A DNA stretch of 64,000 bases from Acidovorax sp. A79 (GTDB lineage: Bacteria; Pseudomonadota; Gammaproteobacteria; Burkholderiales; Burkholderiaceae_C). A program made the position numbers and the translations under genes. The stretch's first letter is position 1, and each line of letters begins with the position of its first letter. The DNA is taken from contig NZ_AP028672.1 of the NCBI RefSeq assembly GCF_041154505.1, positions 1,811,001-1,875,000 on the forward strand, written 5' to 3'. Below, one piece after another: positions 23,692 through 32,136 of this stretch. The notes below the pieces were generated by a model that made no database searches, was not told the origin of the DNA, and worked only from the letters and a program-made list of their open reading frames with translations.

Positions 23692-24411
23692 CTAAAGCCG
23701 GGTGGCGGTGAATTGGGGGACGGTGTGGACGCCTTCGGCGTGGGCCATGTCGGCCACCATCGGGAAGACCTGCAGGCCGCAGGCGCTGGCCTTGCGGGCC
23801 AGCTCGGCCGCGGGCTGCCACTGCGCGGGGTCGCGGGTGTCCACGAACACATGCAGGCTGCGCAGGCCACAGGGCCAGCGGGCATGCGCGAGCAGCGCGG
23901 CATCGGGCACGGCCCACACGGGCATGCGTGCGGCCTTGGCGATGCGCAGGGCCGGGGCGATGCCCACGGCCATGCCCATCACGCGGCTGGTGCTGTCTGA
24001 AGGGGCAAGCCGGGCGCACGCGCCCAGCGCGGGGCCAGCCTTGCCGGTCAGCTTGATGGGCGCTGGCACGGGGGCCAGCGATCCATCGGCCGCAAGGTAG
24101 ATGCGCAGCAGCGCCACCGCGTGGGGTACGGGCGCGCCTTGCAGCCCTCGCGGGTAGGTGTCCACCTCGAACAAGGCCAGCAGCGCGGGGAAGCGGCCCA
24201 GGCACACCGGCTTGCGGTCGGCCTGCATGTGCCAGTAGTCGAGCGCGGGATGCAGGCGCAAGGCGGCTGGCGATGCGCCCAGCGCCACGCCGCTGCGCGC
24301 AAGGTAGCGGCCGGCCGCATCGTCGGCCGACACCGGCCGCGCTTCAGCCCACAGGCTGGCGATGCGCGCCCGGTTCACTTCGTAGGCGTGCCTTGCGCCT
24401 GCTGCGCTCAT
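23692..24411 (-). CDS. Toprim-like primase accessory protein
   Basis: This 239-residue protein has the DUF7146/Toprim-type arrangement. The phrases are ARIASLWAEARPVSADDAAG, YLARSGVALGASPAALRLHP, then GIAPALRIAKAARMPVWAVP and LHVFVDTRDPAQWQPAAELA. It starts in an ATGA overlap with the gene upstream and ends 15 bases before the helicase gene. It likely supplies the primer-synthesis module for satellite replication. No intact zinc finger is present in this protein; the upstream gene carries Cys pairs. Confidence 0.75.
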   Translation of the reverse strand: MSAAGARHAYEVNRARIASLWAEARPVSADDAAGRYLARSGVALGASPAALRLHPALDYWHMQADRKPVCLGRFPALLALFEVDTYPRGLQGAPVPHAVALLRIYLAADGSLAPVPAPIKLTGKAGPALGACARLAPSDSTSRVMGMAVGIAPALRIAKAARMPVWAVPDAALLAHARWPCGLRSLHVFVDTRDPAQWQPAAELARKASACGLQVFPMVADMAHAEGVHTVPQFTATRL

Positions 24412-25103
24412 GGTGTGGGGCCTTCTTCCTGCACCAGCACGGCGTGCAGTGCGTCCAGCATGTCGTCCATGGCGGCGGTGCGCTCTGCCATGGCGTCGGC
24501 CAGCAGGCACAGCGCGGCGGCAAGGTTCTCGCCCGTGAGGGTGTCGGCCGCGCACGGCGCCATGTCGGCCACGGCCTCGAACGCGAGCTGGGCTTGGCAC
24601 ATGTGGGTGTGCTGGTCGCTGGCGTCCATCGCCAGATGGCGGGCGCGGTCGCTGGTGTCGCGGGCGCTGGTGGCCGTGCGCACGGCGTCCAGGCGCACGC
24701 CGATGGCGTCCAGGCGCTGCTCCATGGCATCGCTGTGCAGGTGCAGCAGCTCGCCCAGGCCGTCCATGTTGACAGTGGCGTGTGGGTTGGTGGCGCCTGC
24801 GGCCAACGCTGCGATGGCATGGCAGGCGCGCAGCACGGTGCGCAGGGATTCGGTGAAGTCCTGGGCTTCGAGCACCAGTTGCGGCAAGGTGGGCAGGCCC
24901 TGCGGCTCTGGTGCCTCTTTGACCAAACAAGGCTTGGCGGTGTTTGGGCATGCGGTGCAGGCGCTGCGGCGCACCAGATAGCCGTGCACCACGTGCTGGT
25001 CGAACACGTCTTGCGCCTCGGGCAACGGGAAGTTGTCGCGGCAGTTTTGGCAAGGCTTCGCCTGCACTGCCTCGCGGGCAGCGTTGTGGGTGGGCGTGTG
25101 CAT
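24408..25103 (-). CDS. Hypothetical Cys-containing satellite protein, 231 aa
   Basis: The N-terminus has Cys pairs (CQNCRDNF, then CTACPNTAKPC) likely to form a zinc-binding site. The remainder is helical and heptad-rich (MEQRLDAIGVRLDAVRTATS; ALCLLADAMAERTAAMDDML). Its stop overlaps the start of the Toprim-like gene. A regulatory or replication-accessory role is plausible from position; no family is recognised. Confidence 0.62.
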   Translation of the reverse strand: MHTPTHNAAREAVQAKPCQNCRDNFPLPEAQDVFDQHVVHGYLVRRSACTACPNTAKPCLVKEAPEPQGLPTLPQLVLEAQDFTESLRTVLRACHAIAALAAGATNPHATVNMDGLGELLHLHSDAMEQRLDAIGVRLDAVRTATSARDTSDRARHLAMDASDQHTHMCQAQLAFEAVADMAPCAADTLTGENLAAALCLLADAMAERTAAMDDMLDALHAVLVQEEGPTP

Positions 25104-25105
25104 GG

Positions 25106-25636
25106 TTACCCCTCCAGGCTCAAGGCCACGTCCAGGCCGCGCAGTGCGGCCAGGGCCTGCATCACCTTGCGGCGTGCGCGGGCGGCGTCCACGTGCGGTT
25201 GGCGCAGGTGGTGCAGCGCAGTGCCCAGCGCGTTGTGCGCGGTGGCGTGCAGCTGGATGGGGTCGGGGGTGCCCGTGTTGGGCGATGAAGCGGGCGAGAT
25301 GGTGCTCGCGACAAGTGCGCGTGCGGGGATACGGTCAGCCATGTTGGCCTCCAGAAGGTGCAGTTTGCAAAAACTGCCACCCTCGACGCCAATCAGGGGC
25401 GGCAGCTCGAACAGGTTGGCGTACCGGGCACCTCCTGCGAGAACCGGCGAGCCTTGCGGCTCCCTGTCCGAGCCGCCAAAAAATGGGGCACGAACGAACA
25501 AGCCGCAGGGACTCTGCGGGAGTAACTGCGGCTTGCGTCGCAGAAAGTGCATCGGGACGCCAATCCCGATCACGCCTTTTTTTGACGTGACAGCGCAGTG
25601 TAGCGTGCGAGGGGGCTGTGGGACAAGGGCTTGCAT
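25106..25636 (-). CDS. Ash-family-like P4 satellite ORF
   Basis: The frame from ATG 25636 contains the Ash-like phrase KKGVIGIGVP, then an Arg/Pro-rich section and EGGSFCKLHLLEANMADRIP. This is the loose pattern of Ash-family ORFs that overlap the RNA-based immunity region of P4-like elements. The last 78 residues (from ATG 25342) look like an ordinary helical protein and could be the only translated part. The upstream half may instead be non-coding regulatory RNA. The assignment is tentative. Confidence 0.5.
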   Translation of the reverse strand: MQALVPQPPRTLHCAVTSKKGVIGIGVPMHFLRRKPQLLPQSPCGLFVRAPFFGGSDREPQGSPVLAGGARYANLFELPPLIGVEGGSFCKLHLLEANMADRIPARALVASTISPASSPNTGTPDPIQLHATAHNALGTALHHLRQPHVDAARARRKVMQALAALRGLDVALSLEG

Positions 25637-25647
25637 CGTGAAGTTCC

Positions 25648-25935
25648 TCACGGTTGGGCGCTCAATTGCCCGGAGCCAGCGCGCTGGTGTTCCGTTGATC
25701 GGGCATGCGCATTCACCAGCGCCTGCGGGGACTGCGGCAGGTTGATGGACGGGTCGGGCTTGCCCGATGGCGACAGCGTGCGCACCGCTTCGGCCTGCAC
25801 GACGAAGCTGTAGCTGCATTCCGGGTCTTCGCACTGGTAGATCAACTCGCGCAGCGTGGGCGACAGGCCCCGGCTGGTGCGGGTCTTGGTCTTGCCCTTG
25901 CAGTGGGGGCACAGGAACATCATGCGGGTGGCCAT
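25648..25935 (-). CDS. Ogr/Delta-type zinc-finger activator
   Basis: This 95-residue protein has the motif CPHCKGKTKTRTSRGLSPTL, then CEDPECSYSFVV, the classical Ogr/Delta Cys4 finger. It is expected to activate late-gene promoters of a P2-like helper. It directly follows alpA with a one-base overlap. It is the second Ogr-like gene of the satellite and is the more canonical of the two. Confidence 0.85.
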   Translation of the reverse strand: MATRMMFLCPHCKGKTKTRTSRGLSPTLRELIYQCEDPECSYSFVVQAEAVRTLSPSGKPDPSINLPQSPQALVNAHARSTEHQRAGSGQLSAQP

Positions 25936-26288
25936 CAGATTGGCGCTCCCATGGCTGCAGCGCGTGCGGGCCGGGGCGCGCGGGCTGCACGGCCTGGCTT
26001 GACGGGTTTGGCGGGTGGTGCGGCTGGTGCCGGAGGTGTGGCGCCCACCGCAGGACGCGCGGCGATCCAGGCGTCCACCTCGGTTTCGCGCCACGCCACG
26101 CTGGTGCCGTGCAGTTGCACGGCGCTGGGGAAGTCTCCGGCCTTGACCTTGGCGTAGATGGTGCTGCGGCCAAGGCCGGTCATAAAGCACACATCGTCAA
26201 TACGTAGCAAGCGCTCGCGGTACGGGCGCACATCGGACGGGCCGGGACCGGCTTGGATGGGTGTGGTTTGCGTGGCTGTTCTTTGCAT
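25935..26288 (-). CDS. alpA: AlpA-family regulator
   Basis: This 117-residue protein has the AlpA/MerR-like HTH LLRIDDVCFMTGLGRSTIYA followed by KVKAGDFPSAVQLHGTSVAW, diagnostic of the phage AlpA family. It also has a Pro/Ala-rich C-terminal extension. AlpA proteins activate excision and early expression in P4-like islands. It is the first gene of the leftward satellite operon; the region upstream (26289-26503) has no other gene. Confidence 0.88.
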   Translation of the reverse strand: MQRTATQTTPIQAGPGPSDVRPYRERLLRIDDVCFMTGLGRSTIYAKVKAGDFPSAVQLHGTSVAWRETEVDAWIAARPAVGATPPAPAAPPAKPVKPGRAARAPRPARAAAMGAPI

Positions 26289-26503
26289 GTCCCTATGGTC
26301 TTGTGTGGACTGCTGAAAGCCAAGAAACCTATCTTGTGGCTGCGCTCCCCACAGTTAGTGGTGGCGAAATTGGGCGCAAAAACGACGGGCGCGCCGTGGC
26401 GCGGGGCAGCTCAAGAAACTGAGGGGCAGCGAACAGGTGCATGAGGCACTTGATGACCCAGCCGACTCATATTCAATTCGGCGAATTGGCAGACCCAGCT
26501 GGA

Positions 26504-28972
26504 CTAGGTTTTCGCTATCAATCGTCCTGCCGCATGCACCATTCTTTCCCGGGGAACAGAAATACTGAAATCGAGCCAGTGAATGACGTTGTAATAGGCC
26601 TGATCCGCAGACATGTACTTTTCAAGAAACTGCTGAGTCTTACGTCGCGGAAAAATGCAGGCGAACTTCAGAGAAGTTACCCTCCGCACCTCCTCATTTT
26701 CCGAACGCAAAAGAGACATAATTATTCTATTACTCAGATGTAAAAATACGTCATCTGGAATCAATGCAACGAGACGTGCAAGCAGGGACGCTGGCATCGA
26801 AAAAACCAATAGATCTTCGAGCCTATCCCCCCCAAGAGAATATAATGCGCGCGCTGCCTCTTCCTCTCTTGGATTTGAATCGACAAGCAATATTCCTTTA
26901 AACATACCGCTATAATCCGGACGCTCTAGCAGCTCAATGATCAATGGAATATCACACCATTCTCCGCAATCAGCCAAATACTGCAGATCGAACGATGAAT
27001 ATTCGATCTTACTGTCTGAGAGGATTGATCTCACAAGCGTCAGATCAGCCGGATTTCGTTGGTTGCATATAATATTCAATGCTTCACGCGTGAATTTTCC
27101 GCATAGAAATGGCCCAAGATTCCGAGCACTCTCCACTAGATCGGTTGCACTACCATGCAACTTGGCTAGATCATCAATCACCGCATTGAAGCGGGTCTTG
27201 AATTGATCGCTGACCGCGTTGCGCAAGTCATCACCGCGAGTCTGGAAATCACGCCGCGCGAGGCTAAAATAGGAATCTAAATCAAGAAATTCAGAGCGCT
27301 CTTGTTCTTCGAGCTGCGCAGTTGGGAGCGCATCAAAGTACTGCTTTCTATAACGTTCAAAATAATACTCTCCCACCATATCTTTTCGACTCATTGCCAA
27401 CAAACCTCTCGCTGTTTGCGTCTTGTCGTTGCGCACGAGTAAAGCGCTGGCTTGAGCTAAGGAAAATGGCCGTCCAGTTGCAATTAGCGCCTGCATGGCC
27501 TCGTGACGAACTTCTGCATCGTCATCCTCTAGCAAGAGTTCGCTCATACTGACAGTAAGCGCTTTTCGACTGCGCAGCAGCTTGGCTCCGAATGCCCGAA
27601 CTAATGAACATCGATGATTCAAACTGCGTAGCAAGATGTCGTTGTCGAATTCAGTCTCATCTTCAAAAAGCATATTGAGAAGATCTCGCGCTACTGCACT
27701 CGGTTGCAATGTAATAAGTACATTCAGTGCAGCGCTTCTGTTTTCACGCAGAGTGATTCGCACAATGGCATCAACCGCAGCGCCGGCCGTTTGGGTCTCA
27801 TTCCTTGCGAACTCTTCCTGAATAGTAGGAAGGTCTGATGTCTTACCACATGCACCTAGATACCCCAGTGCTGCAACTTTCAACGTACTTTCAGCGCGCT
27901 CGGATAGCCAAAAGCGAATAAAATCTTTTCGCCCAAACTCCTTCTCTTCGGCTATTGGTTCGCAAATTAAGCTCATTGCTTTTAATGCGCGAATCCGCCG
28001 ATCAGTAGGTCCAACAACGGAACAGATGGGCAGCCTATTACCCCTAAATCCATTGACTGCCTTAAGCCAGTGCCAAAGCGGTACGTTGGCGTCATCGGAG
28101 TGATCAAGCCCAGCATCAAGTAACTTCAGAAGCTCACGACGACCAAAGGGAAATTTGGCCCGAGCTTTATAGAGGAGGTTTGCGTCGTGTGTTCCCAGCG
28201 AATGCTGATCGTTCGAGTGCGTTGCTGAAATACTTGCAAGTAGTCTGACTCGTGCAACTTCTTCAGGCGAAAGAGCCTGTCCATCAGGCACATTTTCAAT
28301 AGCGGCGGCAAAATCGCCGAGGAAGAGTGCTCCCTCTACGGCGTTCGGAGTTATCGAATCAGATTTTGAATCTTTTTGCAAAGACTCTTGGTCTTGCTCA
28401 ACCAAAGGTGCTTGATCCTTTTCGGATGCGGTTGCCTTTTCTTCTGCATTTAGTCCAATTACGTAGCCTTGAATGCACTTACGAAATTTCGTTTCGAAAT
28501 CTCGTGCGTCAGTGAATGTGCCGGCCAAGAGCTTTCTCTCAGCGAAAACCTGATTCTTAAATTTTTGGACTTGGGAGAGATGAATACCGGGGTCAGCGAG
28601 GGACGCTGCATCAATTTCCTTAAGCAAAAGGCTGATCGCAGGTCGACCTTCTTTTTCGTGCCGAGCCATGGCTCGATAGAACTCTTCCTCAAATCCCGAC
28701 GTGTAAGGCTCCGTGCCGGGAGGCGTGCCCCACCGCTTCCAAAGCATCCCCACAAAGAAGTCACATCCGTCAAGGTCACGATTAATAATCTCCTGTGGTC
28801 GGCCCAAGCCTGGCAGGGTGTCTTCCCAGCCAACAAGTTCAACTTGATACCCAAGCGCTTCTGCTAACTGGCTATTGAACTCGTCGACGATGGTTCTCGC
28901 AGTTTTACGTTCATCAACCAGGTCGCCCGGGGAAGCCAGAAATACCTTGACAATTTTTCTTGTGATCGCCAT
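26504..28972 (-). CDS. DUF4062 protein with helical-repeat body, candidate defence gene
   Basis: Residues 1-100 form a DUF4062 domain (KVFLASPGDLVDERKTARTI; GRPQEIINRDLDGCDFFVGM; WKRWGTPPG), a TIR-like fold usually fused to signalling modules. Residues about 200-822 are HEAT/Armadillo-like helices (LRSLNHRCSLVRAFGAKLLR; DDDAEVRHEAMQALIATGRP) with no P-loop or nuclease motif. ATG 28972 (822 residues) was chosen. Base composition is clearly lower in GC than all neighbours, so the gene was acquired separately. It is satellite cargo at the position where P4-like elements carry anti-phage genes. A defence function is inferred. Confidence 0.75.
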   Translation of the reverse strand: MAITRKIVKVFLASPGDLVDERKTARTIVDEFNSQLAEALGYQVELVGWEDTLPGLGRPQEIINRDLDGCDFFVGMLWKRWGTPPGTEPYTSGFEEEFYRAMARHEKEGRPAISLLLKEIDAASLADPGIHLSQVQKFKNQVFAERKLLAGTFTDARDFETKFRKCIQGYVIGLNAEEKATASEKDQAPLVEQDQESLQKDSKSDSITPNAVEGALFLGDFAAAIENVPDGQALSPEEVARVRLLASISATHSNDQHSLGTHDANLLYKARAKFPFGRRELLKLLDAGLDHSDDANVPLWHWLKAVNGFRGNRLPICSVVGPTDRRIRALKAMSLICEPIAEEKEFGRKDFIRFWLSERAESTLKVAALGYLGACGKTSDLPTIQEEFARNETQTAGAAVDAIVRITLRENRSAALNVLITLQPSAVARDLLNMLFEDETEFDNDILLRSLNHRCSLVRAFGAKLLRSRKALTVSMSELLLEDDDAEVRHEAMQALIATGRPFSLAQASALLVRNDKTQTARGLLAMSRKDMVGEYYFERYRKQYFDALPTAQLEEQERSEFLDLDSYFSLARRDFQTRGDDLRNAVSDQFKTRFNAVIDDLAKLHGSATDLVESARNLGPFLCGKFTREALNIICNQRNPADLTLVRSILSDSKIEYSSFDLQYLADCGEWCDIPLIIELLERPDYSGMFKGILLVDSNPREEEAARALYSLGGDRLEDLLVFSMPASLLARLVALIPDDVFLHLSNRIIMSLLRSENEEVRRVTSLKFACIFPRRKTQQFLEKYMSADQAYYNVIHWLDFSISVPRERMVHAAGRLIAKT

Positions 28973-29352
28973 TGCACTCTCTGAATAAGAATTGAGACTC
29001 ACTGGAACTTGCACCGCAGTCGTCACCGAGTCGAATACCGGACAGCAGAGATGGGCGCTCAACCGGAGCACCTTCTCTATGTGTAAATAGCTTGGGACAC
29101 CTGCTGTACAGAGGCTCGGGGAAGAGCTTTCGATAGATGCTATCAAACGACGTCTGGACAGCTACACGCGGAGGTAGGAATCTGGATAGCTGAGCTCACA
29201 AGCCGTGCATTCCAAAGGACGACGAAAGTGTGCAAGCGGGATAGCAGCAATCATGACCTCGTGGCTCTTGGAGGGCTTGGCGGGTCTTTCGACGAAACGC
29301 GCGCTGGTGAACATTTGCGCTGGCTTTCACAACCCCAAAGGATGGTGATTCG

Positions 29353-29717
29353 GTTAGGTTTGTAGGCTTTGAAGGGTTTACCGACCGTCGAAGCGCGAGC
29401 AAGTGTTTTGCGCAAAGAACCGGCCTGCATCCCGCCGGAACCTGCACCAAATCAAATCCGAGACACCCTAGACGCCATCTGCAAAACCTTCCAGGTGGTC
29501 GCCACTTGGTGGGGTTTGTAGGCTTTGGAGGGTTTACCGACCGTCGAAGCGCGAGCAAGTGTTTTGCGCAAAGAACCGGCCTGCATCCCGCCGGAACCTG
29601 CACCAAATCAAATCCGAGACACCCGGAGACGCCATCGCCCAACCTTCCGGGTGGCCGCCGCTTGGTGGGGTTTGTAGGCTTTGGAGGGTTTACCGACCGT
29701 CGAAGCGCGAGCAAGTG
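29353..29717 (-). repeat. Inverse copies of the 55-bp repeat
   Basis: The unit seen at 17024-17277 recurs here in opposite orientation at 29353-29406, 29506-29561 and 29662-29717, with a decayed copy near 29271. Spacers between copies are also repeated. The stretch from 29147 to 30203 contains no gene I can support. Confidence 0.85.
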
Positions 29718-29786
29718 TTTTGCCCAAGACACCGACCTGCCCCCTGCTCGAACCCATACCAATTCAATTTTGAGATACCCGAAAAG

Positions 29787-29839
29787 AACTACCTACAAAG
29801 CCTACAAACTGGTCTTCATTGGTGGGTTTGTAGGTAGTT
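29787..29839. repeat. Inverted repeat at the edge of the array
   Basis: AACTACCTACAAA (29787-29799) and its exact complement TTTGTAGGTAGTT (29827-29839) flank 27 bases. The arms are fragments of the array unit. It may mark the right boundary of the satellite. Confidence 0.6.
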
Positions 29840-30203
29840 GATTCCAAGTATTTCTAGTTTGAAAAAGGTTCTTTCCGTTACGTCACAGGCTCCGGAGCCA
29901 CCCGGCCCACGGCCTCAAAAGTCCGCCGATTCCCGACAGTGAAAGCGGCCCTGCAGCGCCCCGCAAGCCCGCGTCAGGCTTGGCGGTGCACCCAGGCGGC
30001 AACCCCGACGAAATCAACACATGAAGCGAGCAGGCGCGGCGGGGTCTCGACAGCGCGCCAGGGCATTTGGTCGTCTTGCACGGCGGCTGGGCTGGCAACC
30101 GACCACCGACCACCGACCACCGACCACCGGCCGCAGCGCGGCTGCGGGTGGCAGGTGCAGGCGCAGCATCGGCGCGCGCCCGCTTAGAACGGGGCGGTGT
30201 GGC
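29840..30203. other. Gene-free junction
   Basis: There is no convincing ORF, tRNA fragment or att duplicate. A short CCGACCACCGACCACCGACC run occurs at about 30098, within a simple direct repeat. It is likely the junction between the satellite and the next integrated element. Confidence 0.5.
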
Positions 30204-31385
30204 TCAGCCCTTGCGGGCGCCTGCGGCGTGCAGGTAGTCAGCCCACCACTGCATCAGCTTCGTGCGGTCGGCCATGTACGTGGTGCGGTGGTATGCGGCC
30301 CGTATCTCGTTGCGCTCCTTGTGCGCGAGCTGCCGCTCTATCACGTCGGGGTTCCATCCGTGTTCGTTGGCCACGGTCGAGAACAGGGCGCGGAAGCCAT
30401 GGGCCGTGGCCATGGTCTTGTAGCCCATGCGGGCCAGGGCTGAATTGAAGGTGTTCTCGCTCAGTGGCTTGCTGGGGTAGTAGGGACTGGGGAACACCAG
30501 CTCGCGGCCGCCGCTGATGGCGTCGATCTTGTCCAGCACTTCGAGGGCCTGCTGGGACAGGGGCACGCGGTGTTCCTCGCGCATCTTCATGCGTTCGGCC
30601 GGGATGGTCCACAGCGCTGCCTTGAGGTCGAATTCAGCCCAGCGCGCGCCCCGCACTTCGCCCGGCCTGCATGCAGTGAGCATCAGCAGCCGCAGGCCCA
30701 GCACGATGGCGGGCGCGCCCTCATAGGCGGCGAGCCTTCGCATGAACTCGGGCAGCTCTTTCTCGGACAACGCGGCGCGGTGCTGCACAGTGCGCGGCTT
30801 GAGGATTTCAGAGGGCACCAGATCGAGCATGGGGTTGCTGTCGATGCGCTGGTGTGTGACGGCCCAGCGGTAGATGGCCTTCACCCGCTGCAGCACGCGG
30901 CCGGCCTGGTCGGCCGCACCGCGCGCCTCGATGGCCTTTACTGCCTCCATTACGTCGCGCGCCTTCAACGTGGCCATGGGCCTTGAACCCAGCGCCGGAA
31001 AAATGTCGTTCTCCAGCGATGCCTGAATGCGGCCCATCGTCACGGGCTCCCAGCGGCCGCGCTGGTGCTCCAGCCAGTCGCGGGCCACCACCTCCAGCGT
31101 GTTGCGGCTTTCGTGGATGACCCGCGCCTTTTCCTCCTTGCGGGCTTCGCCTGGGTCTTGGTTATCTTGCAGCAGGCGGCGGGCCTTGGTGGCCGCTTCA
31201 CGTGCTGCCTTCAATGTCACGTCCGGGTAGACGCCGAAGGCGAGGCGCTTTTCCTTCCCGGCGAAACGGTACTTCATGCGCCAGTAGCGCCCGCCCGCCT
31301 TGGTGACTTCAAGATAGAGGCCCAGGCCGTCTGAATGTTTGCCGGGCTCGGTGAGGGTGCGTAGCTTCGTGTCGGTGAGTTTCAA
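30204..31385 (-). CDS. int: P4-type integrase of a third element
   Basis: This tyrosine recombinase of about 393 residues has a DUF4102 N-terminus (KHSDGLGLYLEVTKAGGRYW; RLAFGVYPDVTLKAAREAA) and catalytic motifs LTACRPGEVRGARWAE (Arg) and HGFRALFSTVANEHG (HxxR). These are followed by QLAHKERNEIRAAYHRTTYM with the nucleophile Tyr. I favour TTG 31385 (KLTDTKLRTL); a GTG at 31433 would add 16 residues from a region of TGGGGGCAC repeats that may be integrase sites. A decayed close relative lies at 32137-33235. Confidence 0.88.
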   Translation of the reverse strand: MKLTDTKLRTLTEPGKHSDGLGLYLEVTKAGGRYWRMKYRFAGKEKRLAFGVYPDVTLKAAREAATKARRLLQDNQDPGEARKEEKARVIHESRNTLEVVARDWLEHQRGRWEPVTMGRIQASLENDIFPALGSRPMATLKARDVMEAVKAIEARGAADQAGRVLQRVKAIYRWAVTHQRIDSNPMLDLVPSEILKPRTVQHRAALSEKELPEFMRRLAAYEGAPAIVLGLRLLMLTACRPGEVRGARWAEFDLKAALWTIPAERMKMREEHRVPLSQQALEVLDKIDAISGGRELVFPSPYYPSKPLSENTFNSALARMGYKTMATAHGFRALFSTVANEHGWNPDVIERQLAHKERNEIRAAYHRTTYMADRTKLMQWWADYLHAAGARKG

Positions 31386-31447
31386 GGGGCACCAGAAATG
31401 GCAGGGGGCACAAGTGGGGGCACATTCTGTCACCTCACAGCATGAAT

Positions 31448-32107
31448 CTAGAGCCCATGCGGCCTAGCGGCCAGAATTTGATAGCTGTCGAGACGCAAAC
31501 CCTCTCGCCAGTGAGCAAGTGCTCTTCTTACGCGCTCGTCTCGGATCACTGGCAAGTAGTTGCAATCAAAGCCATAGCGCCCGCCTGCAATCATTGCCGC
31601 TTCTTGTTTTGACTCAGAGTAGAGGACAGCGTGGCTGCCCGCTACGTAGCCGCCAACGTCAACGTAGCCGCGCTTAAACCAACCGAGTATTGACGCGAAG
31701 CGAAGGATCTTTGCAATCACTTCGTTTTCACTACCGGGGTGACACCGCATGGTTATTGCAGGTGTACTACGGCGACCATTCCGATCTCGAACACCACGCA
31801 GGAATATGTCGTCTCCATCGTAAATTATGTGGACGTCATCCTCGGGCCAAGCTATCGAGGCATAACACGCAGCCGTCAACCAGCCTCGCGCAATACCGTA
31901 GTGAGACTCCGCTTCAGCGCCAAACTCATGTTGCACATAAGGACCATGTTTCATAGGGCTAATCACTAACGTGAGGAGAGGTATTGACGATTTTTCGATG
32001 CCAATGTACAGGCTCAATCGCCTTCTTGGACCTTCCCATACAGCATGGTTAACACCCGCAACTACGCAGTATGGTGAATCCTGCGCGCAACGCGACCAAA
32101 AGCGCAC
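31448..32107 (-). CDS. Orphan cargo protein of unknown function
   Basis: This 219-residue soluble protein (RRRLSLYIGIEKSSIPLLTL; WPEDDVHIIYDGDDIFLRGV; YVDVGGYVAGSHAVLYSESK) has a GC content below its neighbours. It lies between an intact integrase and a decayed integrase copy, so it is carried cargo. No catalytic motif, signal peptide or membrane segment is visible. I do not recognise a family. Confidence 0.62.
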   Translation of the reverse strand: MRFWSRCAQDSPYCVVAGVNHAVWEGPRRRLSLYIGIEKSSIPLLTLVISPMKHGPYVQHEFGAEAESHYGIARGWLTAACYASIAWPEDDVHIIYDGDDIFLRGVRDRNGRRSTPAITMRCHPGSENEVIAKILRFASILGWFKRGYVDVGGYVAGSHAVLYSESKQEAAMIAGGRYGFDCNYLPVIRDERVRRALAHWREGLRLDSYQILAARPHGL

Positions 32108-32136
32108 GGTAACTGTTGCCCATCAAGAAAATCTGC

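Noticed and set aside
21308..23695. A 795-codon + strand frame
   Set aside because: It is antisense to the satellite primase/helicase, which has clear Walker motifs. The composition is that of a shadow frame.
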